A stretch of DNA of 36,517 nt. Origin: Candidatus Bathyarchaeota archaeon. Lineage in GTDB: Archaea > Thermoproteota > Bathyarchaeia > Bathyarchaeales > DTEX01. This document shows, in pieces, positions 29,301 through 36,517 of this stretch; the first letter of the stretch is position 1, and every line of letters starts with the position of its first letter. The stretch lies in contig QMXE01000004.1 in NCBI GenBank assembly GCA_003661975.1, positions 1-36,517 on the forward strand, given 5' to 3'. The notes below the pieces were generated by a model, which saw only the letters and a program-made list of their open reading frames with translations, was not told the origin of the DNA and made no database searches. A program made the translations under genes and the position numbers.

Positions 29301-30813
29301 ACTCCCCGCTCCTCGCAATCACGGCTATTGCCCGCTTAGGCAGAGTCTCCCTAGGCCCAATCGGATATGGAACGATCCATCTTGGCTCCTGCAGCTCCAA
29401 CCATGTGTAAAATATCAGTTTCCTTACACGGTTTAGCCAAGCGATCTCCTCGAGAACCAATCCTGTCCTCGCCGATTTTTCACCTTGAATTACCCCACGT
29501 ATAACCCTAAAGCGAAGTTTTGGAAACTCATCTCGGACAATCTCTTTCTTCTCAACGCCTTTCCACCTGCCCTCCGGAATAGTCAGATACGGAATAAAAG
29601 CATACCACGTTCTGCCTCGATACCCATATGGCGTACTCTCAGCCTCTTCGCAGAAGCCTCCTTGACAGAAGCCCGGGGAGAGAGCACGCACTCTCATATT
29701 GAACTTGCTTCTGATCTCATCGATGCATGATGTATACCTGCCCGCCTTAACGCAGGGGAAATAAAGCCTGTAATCTTCCCCCAACTCGTGGAGTATCATC
29801 TCGCGTAGTTCAACCTCGGCGGTTACGCTCCACTTATAATCGAAGTATACATTATCTTTGGATGTAACGGAGAATTTTGCATTCCTAATTGAGATTTTCC
29901 CACTAATGAGGTTGATCTTCCCCTTAAACTCATCAGTGACATTAACGAATGTAACTGGGATGATGAGAGAATCCAGAAGAACCTTCCTATATGACTTTGA
30001 GATGTAAGCTCCCCTCTCCTCATCATAACTGAAGAAGTAAATGTATTTGATGAGGCTCACGTTAATCTTATACTCGCCGGGTTTCTTCTTCGCACAGACG
30101 TATGCTTGGCGTTCCCATTTATCCTCTTTGCACCAAGATGAAAGAAGCGTCTTATTCTCATCCACAAACTTAACCGTTAATAGAGAGTTTCGGGCAGCCG
30201 AGTTCAGCTCTCCCTTAATATTCAATCTTTTTCTCTCTACGAGTATGACTGGCAGAAGCTTGTCAAGGGATGTAAGGCTCCCATAGAATAGGGTCATCTC
30301 CCTCAGGCTCAGAGACTTTGGATCGCAGGTTATTCGGCCTAAAGGCTCCCCACCATCCGTCGTAATTGGAACTTCCTTTGTGAGCACAACTCTTCCGGAG
30401 GAATCCTTAACCCTCAAGATCACGTTAAATGTCCCGGATATCCCGTCGGGGACATCAAAGTGGATATGTCTCGGCTTACTGCATTCTCCCCTAATCGTGA
30501 ATCTCGTAGTATCCGCCATGAATTCATCGACGGGATGCCACACATCCATCTCGATGATCAGTTTTGGAAGGACAACTTCAACAGTATACGTCTCGCCTTC
30601 GGGGCATTTCCAAGCGACCGATATAAATGTGGTTTCCGGTGAGTGCGGAGATGCTGATGGTATGCTCTTTGGGCTGATTGAGATTATAGGGGCTTTCGAG
30701 GATTCTACTTTTAAAGGCGAAATGGAGAATTGAGGGCTGACAAGGCAGATAAGAAGTAGAAATGTAAGGGCTCTTCCGTGAATCCTCTTTACCATAATCC
30801 CATTTCTTAACAT
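26350..30813 (-). CDS. Large secreted protein with PKD-like domain, degenerate zincin-like region, FecR-like stretch and C-terminal type I dockerin
   Basis: Signal peptide 'VKRIHGRALTFLLLICLVSP'; PKD-like 'PPEAKIKVSPEKPRPGEIVTVTSASKDPDGRIVKYKWIIYEDG...YTVELTVVDDAGAKS'; 'FFEETGHYIRLQ...DEGHTEFLRTLL'; C-terminal dockerin repeats. Met at 30795 is a possible alternative start. Confidence 0.85.
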   Translation of the reverse strand: MLRNGIMVKRIHGRALTFLLLICLVSPQFSISPLKVESSKAPIISISPKSIPSASPHSPETTFISVAWKCPEGETYTVEVVLPKLIIEMDVWHPVDEFMADTTRFTIRGECSKPRHIHFDVPDGISGTFNVILRVKDSSGRVVLTKEVPITTDGGEPLGRITCDPKSLSLREMTLFYGSLTSLDKLLPVILVERKRLNIKGELNSAARNSLLTVKFVDENKTLLSSWCKEDKWERQAYVCAKKKPGEYKINVSLIKYIYFFSYDEERGAYISKSYRKVLLDSLIIPVTFVNVTDEFKGKINLISGKISIRNAKFSVTSKDNVYFDYKWSVTAEVELREMILHELGEDYRLYFPCVKAGRYTSCIDEIRSKFNMRVRALSPGFCQGGFCEEAESTPYGYRGRTWYAFIPYLTIPEGRWKGVEKKEIVRDEFPKLRFRVIRGVIQGEKSARTGLVLEEIAWLNRVRKLIFYTWLELQEPRWIVPYPIGPRETLPKRAIAVIARSGEFEVPFRYEPPFILVRGGNFKINNFAYRLHFEFREENEKPYWLFVFVSADGNITVRRALLKEKEWDFRDPAFFRIDVSGGGEEDHMCFEVKKILDENATEKTVDEILFSGEIKNGFTPRFTPLKRQVNETSGRFMFRDQWCILRFRSKEDLRRLSTLNFTFYIWDAFFDKAVCKKKVMVDVSKEIKRILSQVRNIPPEAKIKVSPEKPRPGEIVTVTSASKDPDGRIVKYKWIIYEDGEEIKEEENVTAVSFEVEAGKTYTVELTVVDDAGAKSADRITIIPYVTVSGQVIVEVETKINDDLSVEAAPLSTGTASISSFEITVKHGSLQRKLKKNPLEMEHLIFRDKNGRVITGTYFLIITGNYPPSLQSYFKAREAFKDARIKYEVEASKEGIKIYVIYTANCIIKTEKSDWSLVSPYLKNSPADVSSGFKIRIRPYAVWEELIRKTLIKFLSEAGVGEAEKLIHDFKIEYGHSQPQFIVTQGDLIYLPYPSNMFSLEYTRMGFSTSDTFGDFFEETGHYIRLQCFTDTGGLFNPKQWLINSFLYGKSHAIDKPFPALFIPILNKAIPIWSWSAFGAFDEGHTEFLRTLLIDYLKCQPYINITTPLPEKPKFYTSSNFYGFHNLPLGFTGNTVEGRVAGLLLAVLYWNDEDPRYHPDAERAVRAYKIFWGSVHSARMVIGRYPLIVDEVIYVALAKYLHEKTDMWELALYYMSPTKYNMPNSLRIRPFKMSGSTVMGKPILIYNLAPEIISPTARVYDGYTSYYLTAGDLIFLTAVDGSGVTSLGFPVKIVIYSHDGRVGASMTLRGSLGRVRFERRWVRVLNGEVHVNCIPGVGGGYTIKAGNVVVVPHSQFLLNVTDGKFTNLVTIEGNVTVQSNGTELNLRMGEGVKASPTGKLKVYKVDVSDIRRWWIIQRGAIKSGASACRAGDIDRDGQLTVADLVRVLRIAEGIEKSVISADLDGNGKVDMMDVHSLLDEILKENR
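26353..26523 (-). other. Type I dockerin domain within the 1487-aa protein
   Basis: Two Ca-binding F-hand-like loops: 'GDIDRDGQLTVADLVRVLRIAEG' and 'ADLDGNGKVDMMDVHSLLDEIL'. Confidence 0.88.
28455..28720 (-). other. PKD-like domain within the 1487-aa protein
   Basis: 'SKDPDGRIVKYKWIIYEDGEEIKEEENVTAVSFEVEAGKTYTVELTVVDDAGAKSADRITI' pattern; coordinates approximate. Confidence 0.75.
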
Positions 30814-30948
30814 TATCTCTCACGTAGATTCCATTACTACATTTCAAGATTTTGACCTTTCAGCATTTTATAACTTTCTGAGAGACCAGTAGAAAACTTA
30901 TAACTTCATTCCTTGAGATTAATATTAAGGTGATGGGCTGAACTAATA

Positions 30949-32349
30949 ATGCATAGTAAATATTCGCGTCTACTACTGCTGCTTATACCGTTAGTTTTAA
31001 TTGTGCCTGCGAATCCCTATATCTCCGCTGCATCCCCAGCTCATAAGATTTATATTGGCTCTAAGACCTTGAAGGTCGGCTCTGAGGCTACCATGGAAAT
31101 AAGGATTTTGGGAGCCGAGGATGTCGCTGGAGCACTCATAGAAGTCACCTATAATAGTTCGATATTGAAGGTCGTGAGTGTTGAGCAGGGCGACTTTCAA
31201 GTATTCGGTTCAAATCATAGCAGGCCGGGATCACTTAGAATCGTAGGCGCAAGCGCCGAGGCCCTAGGTAAGTCTGAGGCGTTAATGGCGAAAGTTACGT
31301 TCAGAGGCATCTCCAGTGGGGCTTCAGCATTAAAGATCGTGAGGGCTGAGCTATGCTATGAGAATGGAACTTTCATCCGTGACATTGAATTTAAGGATGG
31401 AGCGGTTAAGGTTTTAGATTACATTTGGATCGTAGATATCGAGCCTAAGAGCGGAACTGAGCTGATAACGGAGAAGACATATACGTTTAAGCTCACCGTG
31501 AATTATTCATTTACGTCTGCGGATTATGGATATATAGGTTTGGTCGCCAAGATCAACGATCTAAAGAATCCAAGCATAGCACATAAGAAGATCCCGATCT
31601 ATGGTTATAAAATCGCGGATGTAAAGGATCTCACCTTAAATGTTGACATTCCAAGCGACGCGGAAAAACTATACGTCGCTGTTCGGCTTCTAAAGGGCAA
31701 CGAGACATCCACGGAGATATATGATGTGGTCGAGTATCAGGTTAAGAAGAGTGGATGCTTAATAGCGACGGCCACCTTCGGCTCCGAGCTCTCCCCAGAA
31801 GTCAACTTCCTAAGATCCTTCAGGGATCAGGAGGTTCTCTCAACATATGCCGGAAGATGCTTCATGGAAGTATTCAATAACTTCTATTATTCTTGGAGCC
31901 CCAACGTTGCTGTCTTCATAAGAAAGAATGCGATCGTCAAGACGGCCTTCAAGATTCTCTTATATCCGCTGATAATGATCCTTCACTTATCATCATTCAC
32001 ATACCGTTGCCTCAGCCAATTTCCAGAAGCCGCTATACTCGCAGCCGGCTACGTGGCAAGCTCCCTGATAGGATCAGTATATCTCGGATTGCCCCTATCT
32101 CAAATTAAACGTTTCAGAAGAATGGAGTGCCGCATACTGAAGGCTTGGATCTACTCAGTGCTTCTAATCCTAATTCCAATAGTCCAAGCTGAGGCTATGC
32201 ATTCCGTTCAGCTGATGATGGCGACAACAGCGATATTCGTCCTACTAAACATAGGCTTCTCCTCGATCCTAACTGGAACACTTATCGCTAAGGGAGTATC
32301 TATCCTCCCTCAAATAATCAAAAAGAAATGGACACGGAGCTATCTATAA
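30949..32349 (+). CDS. Membrane-anchored cohesin-domain protein with CFI-box-CTERM and multi-TM tail
   Basis: Signal peptide 'LLLLLIPLVLIVPANPYISA'; cohesin-like 'KIYIGSKTLKVGSEATMEIRILGAEDVAGALIEVTYNSSILKVVSVEQGDF...LMAKVTFRGISSGASALKIVRAELC'; 'CLIATATFGSELSPEVNFLRSFRDQEVLSTYAGRCFMEVF'. Confidence 0.85.
   Translation: MHSKYSRLLLLLIPLVLIVPANPYISAASPAHKIYIGSKTLKVGSEATMEIRILGAEDVAGALIEVTYNSSILKVVSVEQGDFQVFGSNHSRPGSLRIVGASAEALGKSEALMAKVTFRGISSGASALKIVRAELCYENGTFIRDIEFKDGAVKVLDYIWIVDIEPKSGTELITEKTYTFKLTVNYSFTSADYGYIGLVAKINDLKNPSIAHKKIPIYGYKIADVKDLTLNVDIPSDAEKLYVAVRLLKGNETSTEIYDVVEYQVKKSGCLIATATFGSELSPEVNFLRSFRDQEVLSTYAGRCFMEVFNNFYYSWSPNVAVFIRKNAIVKTAFKILLYPLIMILHLSSFTYRCLSQFPEAAILAAGYVASSLIGSVYLGLPLSQIKRFRRMECRILKAWIYSVLLILIPIVQAEAMHSVQLMMATTAIFVLLNIGFSSILTGTLIAKGVSILPQIIKKKWTRSYL
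31039..31422 (+). other. Cohesin domain
   Basis: Beta-sandwich pattern with 'ALIEVTYNSSILKVVSVEQGDF' and 'LMAKVTFRGISSGASALKI'; boundaries approximate. Confidence 0.8.
31756..31929 (+). other. CFI-box-CTERM surface-protein domain
   Basis: 'CLIATATFGSELSPEVNFLRSFRDQEVLSTYAGRCFMEVFNNFYYSWSPNVAVFIRKN'. Confidence 0.85.
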
Positions 32350-32464
32350 GCCTAAAGCCAATTTTGGGATGTGGAGACTGAAGGCTGGGAGGCGCTCAGC
32401 CACTGCATCGATTAGCCTTCAGTCTCCCACATCCCCTCACCCAGATGGGTGAGCGTTTAGGCTT
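32348..32464. other. Nested inverted-repeat element able to fold as a three-way junction
   Basis: P1 AAGCCTAAA (32348-32356)/TTTAGGCTT (32456-32464); P2 32366-32386 with 32414-32435 (21 bp, one bulged C); P3 CTCACCC-AGAT-GGGTGAG (32436-32453), directly abutting P2. Confidence 0.6.
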
Positions 32465-32481
32465 CTTTTGGCTTTATCGCT

Positions 32482-33042
32482 CTATGCCGTCTCAGCTGTT
32501 TCTACGTTGCACTCAACGTTATACTGTGCATTCTTGGTGAAGACCGTTATGCCTATCGTTACTCCTATGTCGCTGATTGATATGCCATCCGGATTCTTTA
32601 TGTAGATTATCATTGTATCTCCGGATGCTAAGGGCTTATCATTCGTGTCATTTGAGAATGAGGCGCTCCGTCCTGAAGTATACTCGAAGTCGCTCCATGT
32701 CGGATTTGCACTCGGGCAGTTAAGTGATGTTGAGATTGAACTGTTAAGCCTTGTATAGTAGACTTTAGACCATGAAACCTCAACTCCCCTCACTTGAATC
32801 TTATCTATTACCACATCTCTTCCGCCAACATTATCGATCGCCAATGCAACGTATGCTGTTCCATTATTATAGACCCAAACGGCCTGCTTTCCAACTTTTA
32901 AGGCTTCCTGCTGGGTTCTCGTAGACGATATGTTCGTGGCATACATGGTGACGACTCCGGCCAAGAGCACTGAGACGACCAGTATTATCAGCGTTGAGAC
33001 CACATTGCTTAGCGCTGTCCTATTTCTTCTTAATCTTCTCAT
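32482..33042 (-). CDS. Archaeal type IV pilin-like protein with class III signal peptide
   Basis: 'MRRLRRNRTALSNVVSTLIILVVSVLLAGVVTMYATNISSTRTQQEALKVG', then a beta-rich region with several N-x-S/T sequons. Confidence 0.85.
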   Translation of the reverse strand: MRRLRRNRTALSNVVSTLIILVVSVLLAGVVTMYATNISSTRTQQEALKVGKQAVWVYNNGTAYVALAIDNVGGRDVVIDKIQVRGVEVSWSKVYYTRLNSSISTSLNCPSANPTWSDFEYTSGRSASFSNDTNDKPLASGDTMIIYIKNPDGISISDIGVTIGITVFTKNAQYNVECNVETAETA

Positions 33043-33295
33043 TCAGCACCCTCCATGCTCGAACTCATGAGGCTCAATCAGGCGATATTAGAATTTGTGT
33101 GTCTTGAATGGAAACAGACAATTCAGACTCAGGGTTCAGACGATATCTTTGAGCGGTTGATTCATACATCAGAAGCGGTCTAACACTACGGTTTCTTGTC
33201 CCCTCTGGAGGATCTGGCATGCCCATCCAGTCTGAATCGACAATAGTCTTTAACGTTCATAAATTGAATATTTTTGTTCCATAACTCTTGAGTAA

Positions 33296-34096
33296 TTGAA
33301 GTATTTGATGGTGGAGTATATGTGCCATCTCGAGCTCATACGGATATTGCTGAGTCTCATTTTTCTTTCAGTCTCATCATGGTATGACTATAAATTCAGG
33401 GAAGTTTCGGATAGGATTTGGCTGTTATTCGCTCCAATAAGCCTCGTCTTAACATTCACGCAGTATTACCTTGAGTTCACAATCAAGGCTGACTATTCAA
33501 TCTTCCTCTTTTGGCTCCTCTCCCTTGGAGTCACAATTCCCATCTCCCTACTCCTTTTTTATCTGGGCTTCTTCGGAGGGGCAGATGCAAAGGCTCTAAT
33601 ATGCCTATCGCTCGCGATGCCAGCATATCCCAGCATATCGAATGCACAGTTCAATTCTATGCTCCCAATATTCCCATTGGCCGTTCTAGTAAATGCAGTA
33701 TTTGCAGCTTCCGCGCTCACTCTAATAATAACATGCCATAACATCTTCGAATATCTGCATGTCAGAGGAGAAATGTTCAGGGGATTTGAGCATGAACCAT
33801 GCTGGAAGAAGATGCTGGTCTTCATTACTGGAGTTAGAATTAACCCGAAGAGGCTGAAGGATTCCCATTACATACCATTGGAATATGCTGTTAAAGGAAA
33901 AAGTGGCGAAGTCACTAGGTACCTAAGGGTTTCTCCTCAGATCGAAGAGGAATGTCCAGCACATATTGAGGTTCTTAATGGGCATGTATGGGCCACGCCT
34001 GGACTGCCATTCCTCATATTCATGACCATTGGCTATGTAATTGCGCTTCTCCTCGGAGACTTCGTAGACTGGATGCTCATCCTATTATTTCCTTAG
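33296..34096 (+). CDS. Class III signal peptidase / prepilin peptidase (FlaK/PibD-like A24)
   Basis: 'SVSSWYDYKFREVSDRIW' (first Asp) and 'LGFFGGADAKALICLSLAMP' (GxGD-type second Asp), within multiple TM helices. Confidence 0.88.
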   Translation: MKYLMVEYMCHLELIRILLSLIFLSVSSWYDYKFREVSDRIWLLFAPISLVLTFTQYYLEFTIKADYSIFLFWLLSLGVTIPISLLLFYLGFFGGADAKALICLSLAMPAYPSISNAQFNSMLPIFPLAVLVNAVFAASALTLIITCHNIFEYLHVRGEMFRGFEHEPCWKKMLVFITGVRINPKRLKDSHYIPLEYAVKGKSGEVTRYLRVSPQIEEECPAHIEVLNGHVWATPGLPFLIFMTIGYVIALLLGDFVDWMLILLFP

Positions 34097-34425
34097 CCTC
34101 GATGATCTATCTGTGTGGATGGCAGGTTAATATGCGTAATCATTTGCTTCTTATCGTTTGAGTTAGTAAGTATCATTAAGAGGGCATGTGCGGCCTCAAA
34201 GTTTTTTAGGGCGATCCTACCCTTCTCGGTAAGATGATAAGTTTTCCTCTTCCCTTTCTGGCATATCTTCAAAAGGTCATTTTCGACTAGGGATCTCATG
34301 ATCTGCTTGAATGGTCTCCAGGCCAGATTACACTTATACATTATGTTGGTCGGTTTGCATGTTCCCGCCTTAATAGTTCTTAGAATGTCAAGATAAATCT
34401 CTATAATGGATCTCTTTCTCGTCAT
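34093..34425 (-). CDS. Winged-helix DNA-binding protein
   Basis: 'IYLDILRTIKAGTCKPTNIMYKCNLAWRPFKQIMRSLVENDLLKICQKGKRKTYHLTEKGRIALKNF'. Confidence 0.82.
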   Translation of the reverse strand: MTRKRSIIEIYLDILRTIKAGTCKPTNIMYKCNLAWRPFKQIMRSLVENDLLKICQKGKRKTYHLTEKGRIALKNFEAAHALLMILTNSNDKKQMITHINLPSTQIDHRG

Positions 34426-34547
34426 ACTGATCCATATTTTTGTTCAGATATGCTCCGCTTTTATTTTTTGTGTATCTAAATTCTTTGAGATCTCGGTTAC
34501 AGACTAGAAAGATTAAGTTAATTTGCCATTTCCGTTAATTTCCTGCT

Positions 34548-35327
34548 TTATCTCTTGAAATTCCACTCTTTCCTCGAGTATACCTCATCTTTCAATCTTT
34601 GAGCTAATTCTTCCTCAAACTCCGTTATGTCTCCGCGTATAAGCTTAATCTTGAGAGATTCCTCAAATCCCTTTATGATGGCCTCCTTCAACTCCTCGAA
34701 GCTAACGTCCCTTCCCAGTGCATCTCTGATCGACGTCACTCTCTCCTTAACCGCTCTTATCATCTTATCTCTTATCTTCTCACTTGGCACCTTCAAGACC
34801 CTAAACATCAATTCCGGATCAACTCTTCTAAGAATAGTTCCATGCTGAAGGATTACATGCATCCTACGTGTCTGAGCATTACCCGAAATCTTCTTTCCAT
34901 GGACAACTATATCATTTATGGGCTTGAATTCCGCTGGAATTCCAAGCAAACGTAACCCCAAAACTAAGCCTGAACATAGTTTCCTATAGGTCTCCAGAAA
35001 GTCTTCCGAGACAAGCCTATGATCTTCATCGACGACTATGCTATATGTTAGTTCTCCATCTGTATCATGATAGACTGCTCCTCCGCCCGTTCTCCTTCTC
35101 ACGTAGTCTATACCCATCTCATCGCATGCCTCAATATCGACTTCCTCCTCCATGCTCTGGAAGTATCCTATCGAAACCGCCGAGGGCATCCATCTATAGA
35201 GTCTTATGGTGTTCGGAACGAGTCTCCTTGATCTGGCAGTGGCTATTGCCTCATCCAAGGCCATATTATAAAATGCATCGTTCAAGCCAGTATCTAATAG
35301 TCTCCATTCCTCAGCCATTCTCCTCAC
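34548..35327 (-). CDS. lplA: Lipoate-protein ligase A, catalytic subunit (archaeal split form)
   Basis: 'WRLLDTGLNDAFYNMALDEAI', 'RRRTGGGAVYHDTDGELTYSIV', 'KPINDIVVHGKKISGNAQTRR'. Confidence 0.93.
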   Translation of the reverse strand: MRRMAEEWRLLDTGLNDAFYNMALDEAIATARSRRLVPNTIRLYRWMPSAVSIGYFQSMEEEVDIEACDEMGIDYVRRRTGGGAVYHDTDGELTYSIVVDEDHRLVSEDFLETYRKLCSGLVLGLRLLGIPAEFKPINDIVVHGKKISGNAQTRRMHVILQHGTILRRVDPELMFRVLKVPSEKIRDKMIRAVKERVTSIRDALGRDVSFEELKEAIIKGFEESLKIKLIRGDITEFEEELAQRLKDEVYSRKEWNFKR

Positions 35328-35595
35328 CAGCCATCATTATGCATCTTGCAAGGTCCTCTGGTGATGCTCCTAGAAGAACAGCTCCCTTACGTGAGAGAGC
35401 ATCCCTTATGAGACTGCTTATTCTCTCTTCGTTTAATATGCATCCCCTCAGTGTTCGCTCTATATCCTCGATCGTCTCCTCCGGATGAAGGAAGAAGTCC
35501 CCCATTATCTTAATCTCTTCAATTCTTCCCTCATTTAATGTCAAGTTAACCTTTATCATCTTTCCCCCCTTAACCTTGTATGTAGCCTTTCCCAT
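35311..35595 (-). CDS. lplB: Lipoate-protein ligase accessory subunit (LplB / C-terminal domain)
   Basis: 'GKATYKVKGGKMIKVNLTLNEGRIEEIKIMGDFFLHPEETIEDIERTLRG'; overlaps lplA by 17 bp. Confidence 0.88.
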   Translation of the reverse strand: MGKATYKVKGGKMIKVNLTLNEGRIEEIKIMGDFFLHPEETIEDIERTLRGCILNEERISSLIRDALSRKGAVLLGASPEDLARCIMMAGEENG

Positions 35596-35698
35596 GGGTC
35601 ATCACCGATAAGCCTGAGAATCTCAATTCTCTATTTAGGCAGTTTGATCATCCATAAAAGTTGTGGTTGAAGTATCAATGTGAAGTTATCCGCGCCGG

Positions 35699-36298
35699 TT
35701 AATCTCTCCTTTTTAGGACTAGGTGGTCTATGGCTATGCGTAGAGCCTCAAAGACCTCATCTTTACTGAGGAAGTTCACATCTATTACCATGTGGAATGG
35801 CGTGAAGTCCTCCCCAAGCGTAAATCCATAAAGCCTCTTATAGATCATTTTTGTTCTGGCCTCTTTCTCCCTGAGAAATCTTAGGGCATCCTCGAATGAT
35901 AGGTTATCTCTTTCTGCTATCCGCCTTGCCCTCACATCCTCGGAGGCTTCAAGCCACACTTTAAATCCGCCCTCGAGGAGCCATGGCACGGCCCAACTAT
36001 CGAATATGACTCCGCCCATCCTAGCCCATTCAAGCTGCTTCTGATCAACTCTCCTATCTATCTCTAGATTCTTCTCCCTCTCCTTGAGGAATCTCATGCC
36101 CTCCTCGGTCTCCCACCATCCCTCCCCACTTACATTATAGCCCATCTCAGCCGCTACGGCCTTTAAGGCATCTCCCCCAGAAAAATACTTTAATCCGTAA
36201 TGCTGAGCGAGTCTTTTAGCCGCTGTGCTCTTCCCAGACCCCGCCATCCCGCAAATGCAGATCACAATCTTCCTTCCATTATCAACTTTAGGATTCAC
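35699..36298 (-). CDS. cmk: Cytidylate kinase (archaeal CMP kinase)
   Basis: 'VICICGMAGSGKSTAAKRLAQHYGLKYFSGGDALKAVA', 'VIFDSWAVPWLL', 'VWLEASEDVRARRIAERDNLSFEDALRFL'; upstream DUF106 partner. Confidence 0.85.
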   Translation of the reverse strand: MNPKVDNGRKIVICICGMAGSGKSTAAKRLAQHYGLKYFSGGDALKAVAAEMGYNVSGEGWWETEEGMRFLKEREKNLEIDRRVDQKQLEWARMGGVIFDSWAVPWLLEGGFKVWLEASEDVRARRIAERDNLSFEDALRFLREKEARTKMIYKRLYGFTLGEDFTPFHMVIDVNFLSKDEVFEALRIAIDHLVLKRRD

Positions 36299-36313
36299 GC
36301 CTCATCTCCCCGG

Positions 36314-36517
36314 TTATTTCGTTTGTGTTTGAACGCCGAACCCCATTGGGACGCCTAAAATTCGTGATACAATAGTCGTTGAGGTCATGGAGCATATTAC
36401 ATACCAGTAGAATAGGTTTAGGGGATATGGAGGCGATCCGGTGATGAATGGTATCGAGAATGGGAGGTAAGCCACAGTCTTATTGCCGAGATAGAAGATT
36501 AAGACCTGCCATACCCC
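36314..36517 (-). CDS. DUF106 / EMC3-like membrane insertase, C-terminal fragment truncated by window edge
   Basis: Minus-strand frame reads 'GVWQVLIFYLGNKTVAYLPFSIPFITGSPPYPLNLFYWYVICSMTSTTIVSRILGVPMGFGVQTQTK*', typical of the archaeal DUF106 C-terminus; order DUF106-cmk is a known archaeal arrangement. Confidence 0.78.
   Translation of the reverse strand, partial: GVWQVLIFYLGNKTVAYLPFSIPFITGSPPYPLNLFYWYVICSMTSTTIVSRILGVPMGFGVQTQTK

Noticed and set aside
26615-30733. Numerous plus-strand ORFs opposite the 1487-aa gene (e.g. 26615-27013, 29050-29436, 30380-30733)
   Set aside because: Shadow ORFs antisense to a well-supported coding frame; no recognisable motifs.
33056-33295. Pilin/peptidase intergenic region as a possible ncRNA
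   Set aside because: No convincing paired structure or box motifs; probably just a divergent promoter region.

Overview
The window is archaeal chromosomal DNA, probably Thermoproteota or Bathyarchaeia-like (my inference). Supporting signs are an XPD-type Fe-S helicase, UPF0179, split LplA/LplB, a DUF106/cmk pair, a class III signal peptide pilin with an FlaK/PibD-like peptidase, and AT-rich archaeal-type promoters. Most genes are housekeeping: purA, pckG, thrB, a pdxA family gene, a ROK kinase, an FKBP PPIase, cmk and lipoate ligase. The accessory content is at the two ends. On the left is a tandem pair of different radical-SAM enzymes (B12-binding plus SPASM-like) divergent from a PadR regulator, followed by a DUF4143-type ATPase, a DUF4932-like protein without its expected HExxH, and a decayed coding region. 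On the right (about 26.3-34.4 kb) is a cell-surface island. It holds a 1487-aa secreted protein ending in a dockerin, a divergently transcribed cohesin plus CFI-box-CTERM membrane protein, a pilin, a prepilin peptidase and a wHTH regulator. A 117-bp nested inverted-repeat element that can fold as a three-way junction lies between the cohesin and pilin genes. The cohesin/dockerin pair and this intergenic element are the best candidates for undescribed biology. All family calls were made by eye from motifs; no searches were run.
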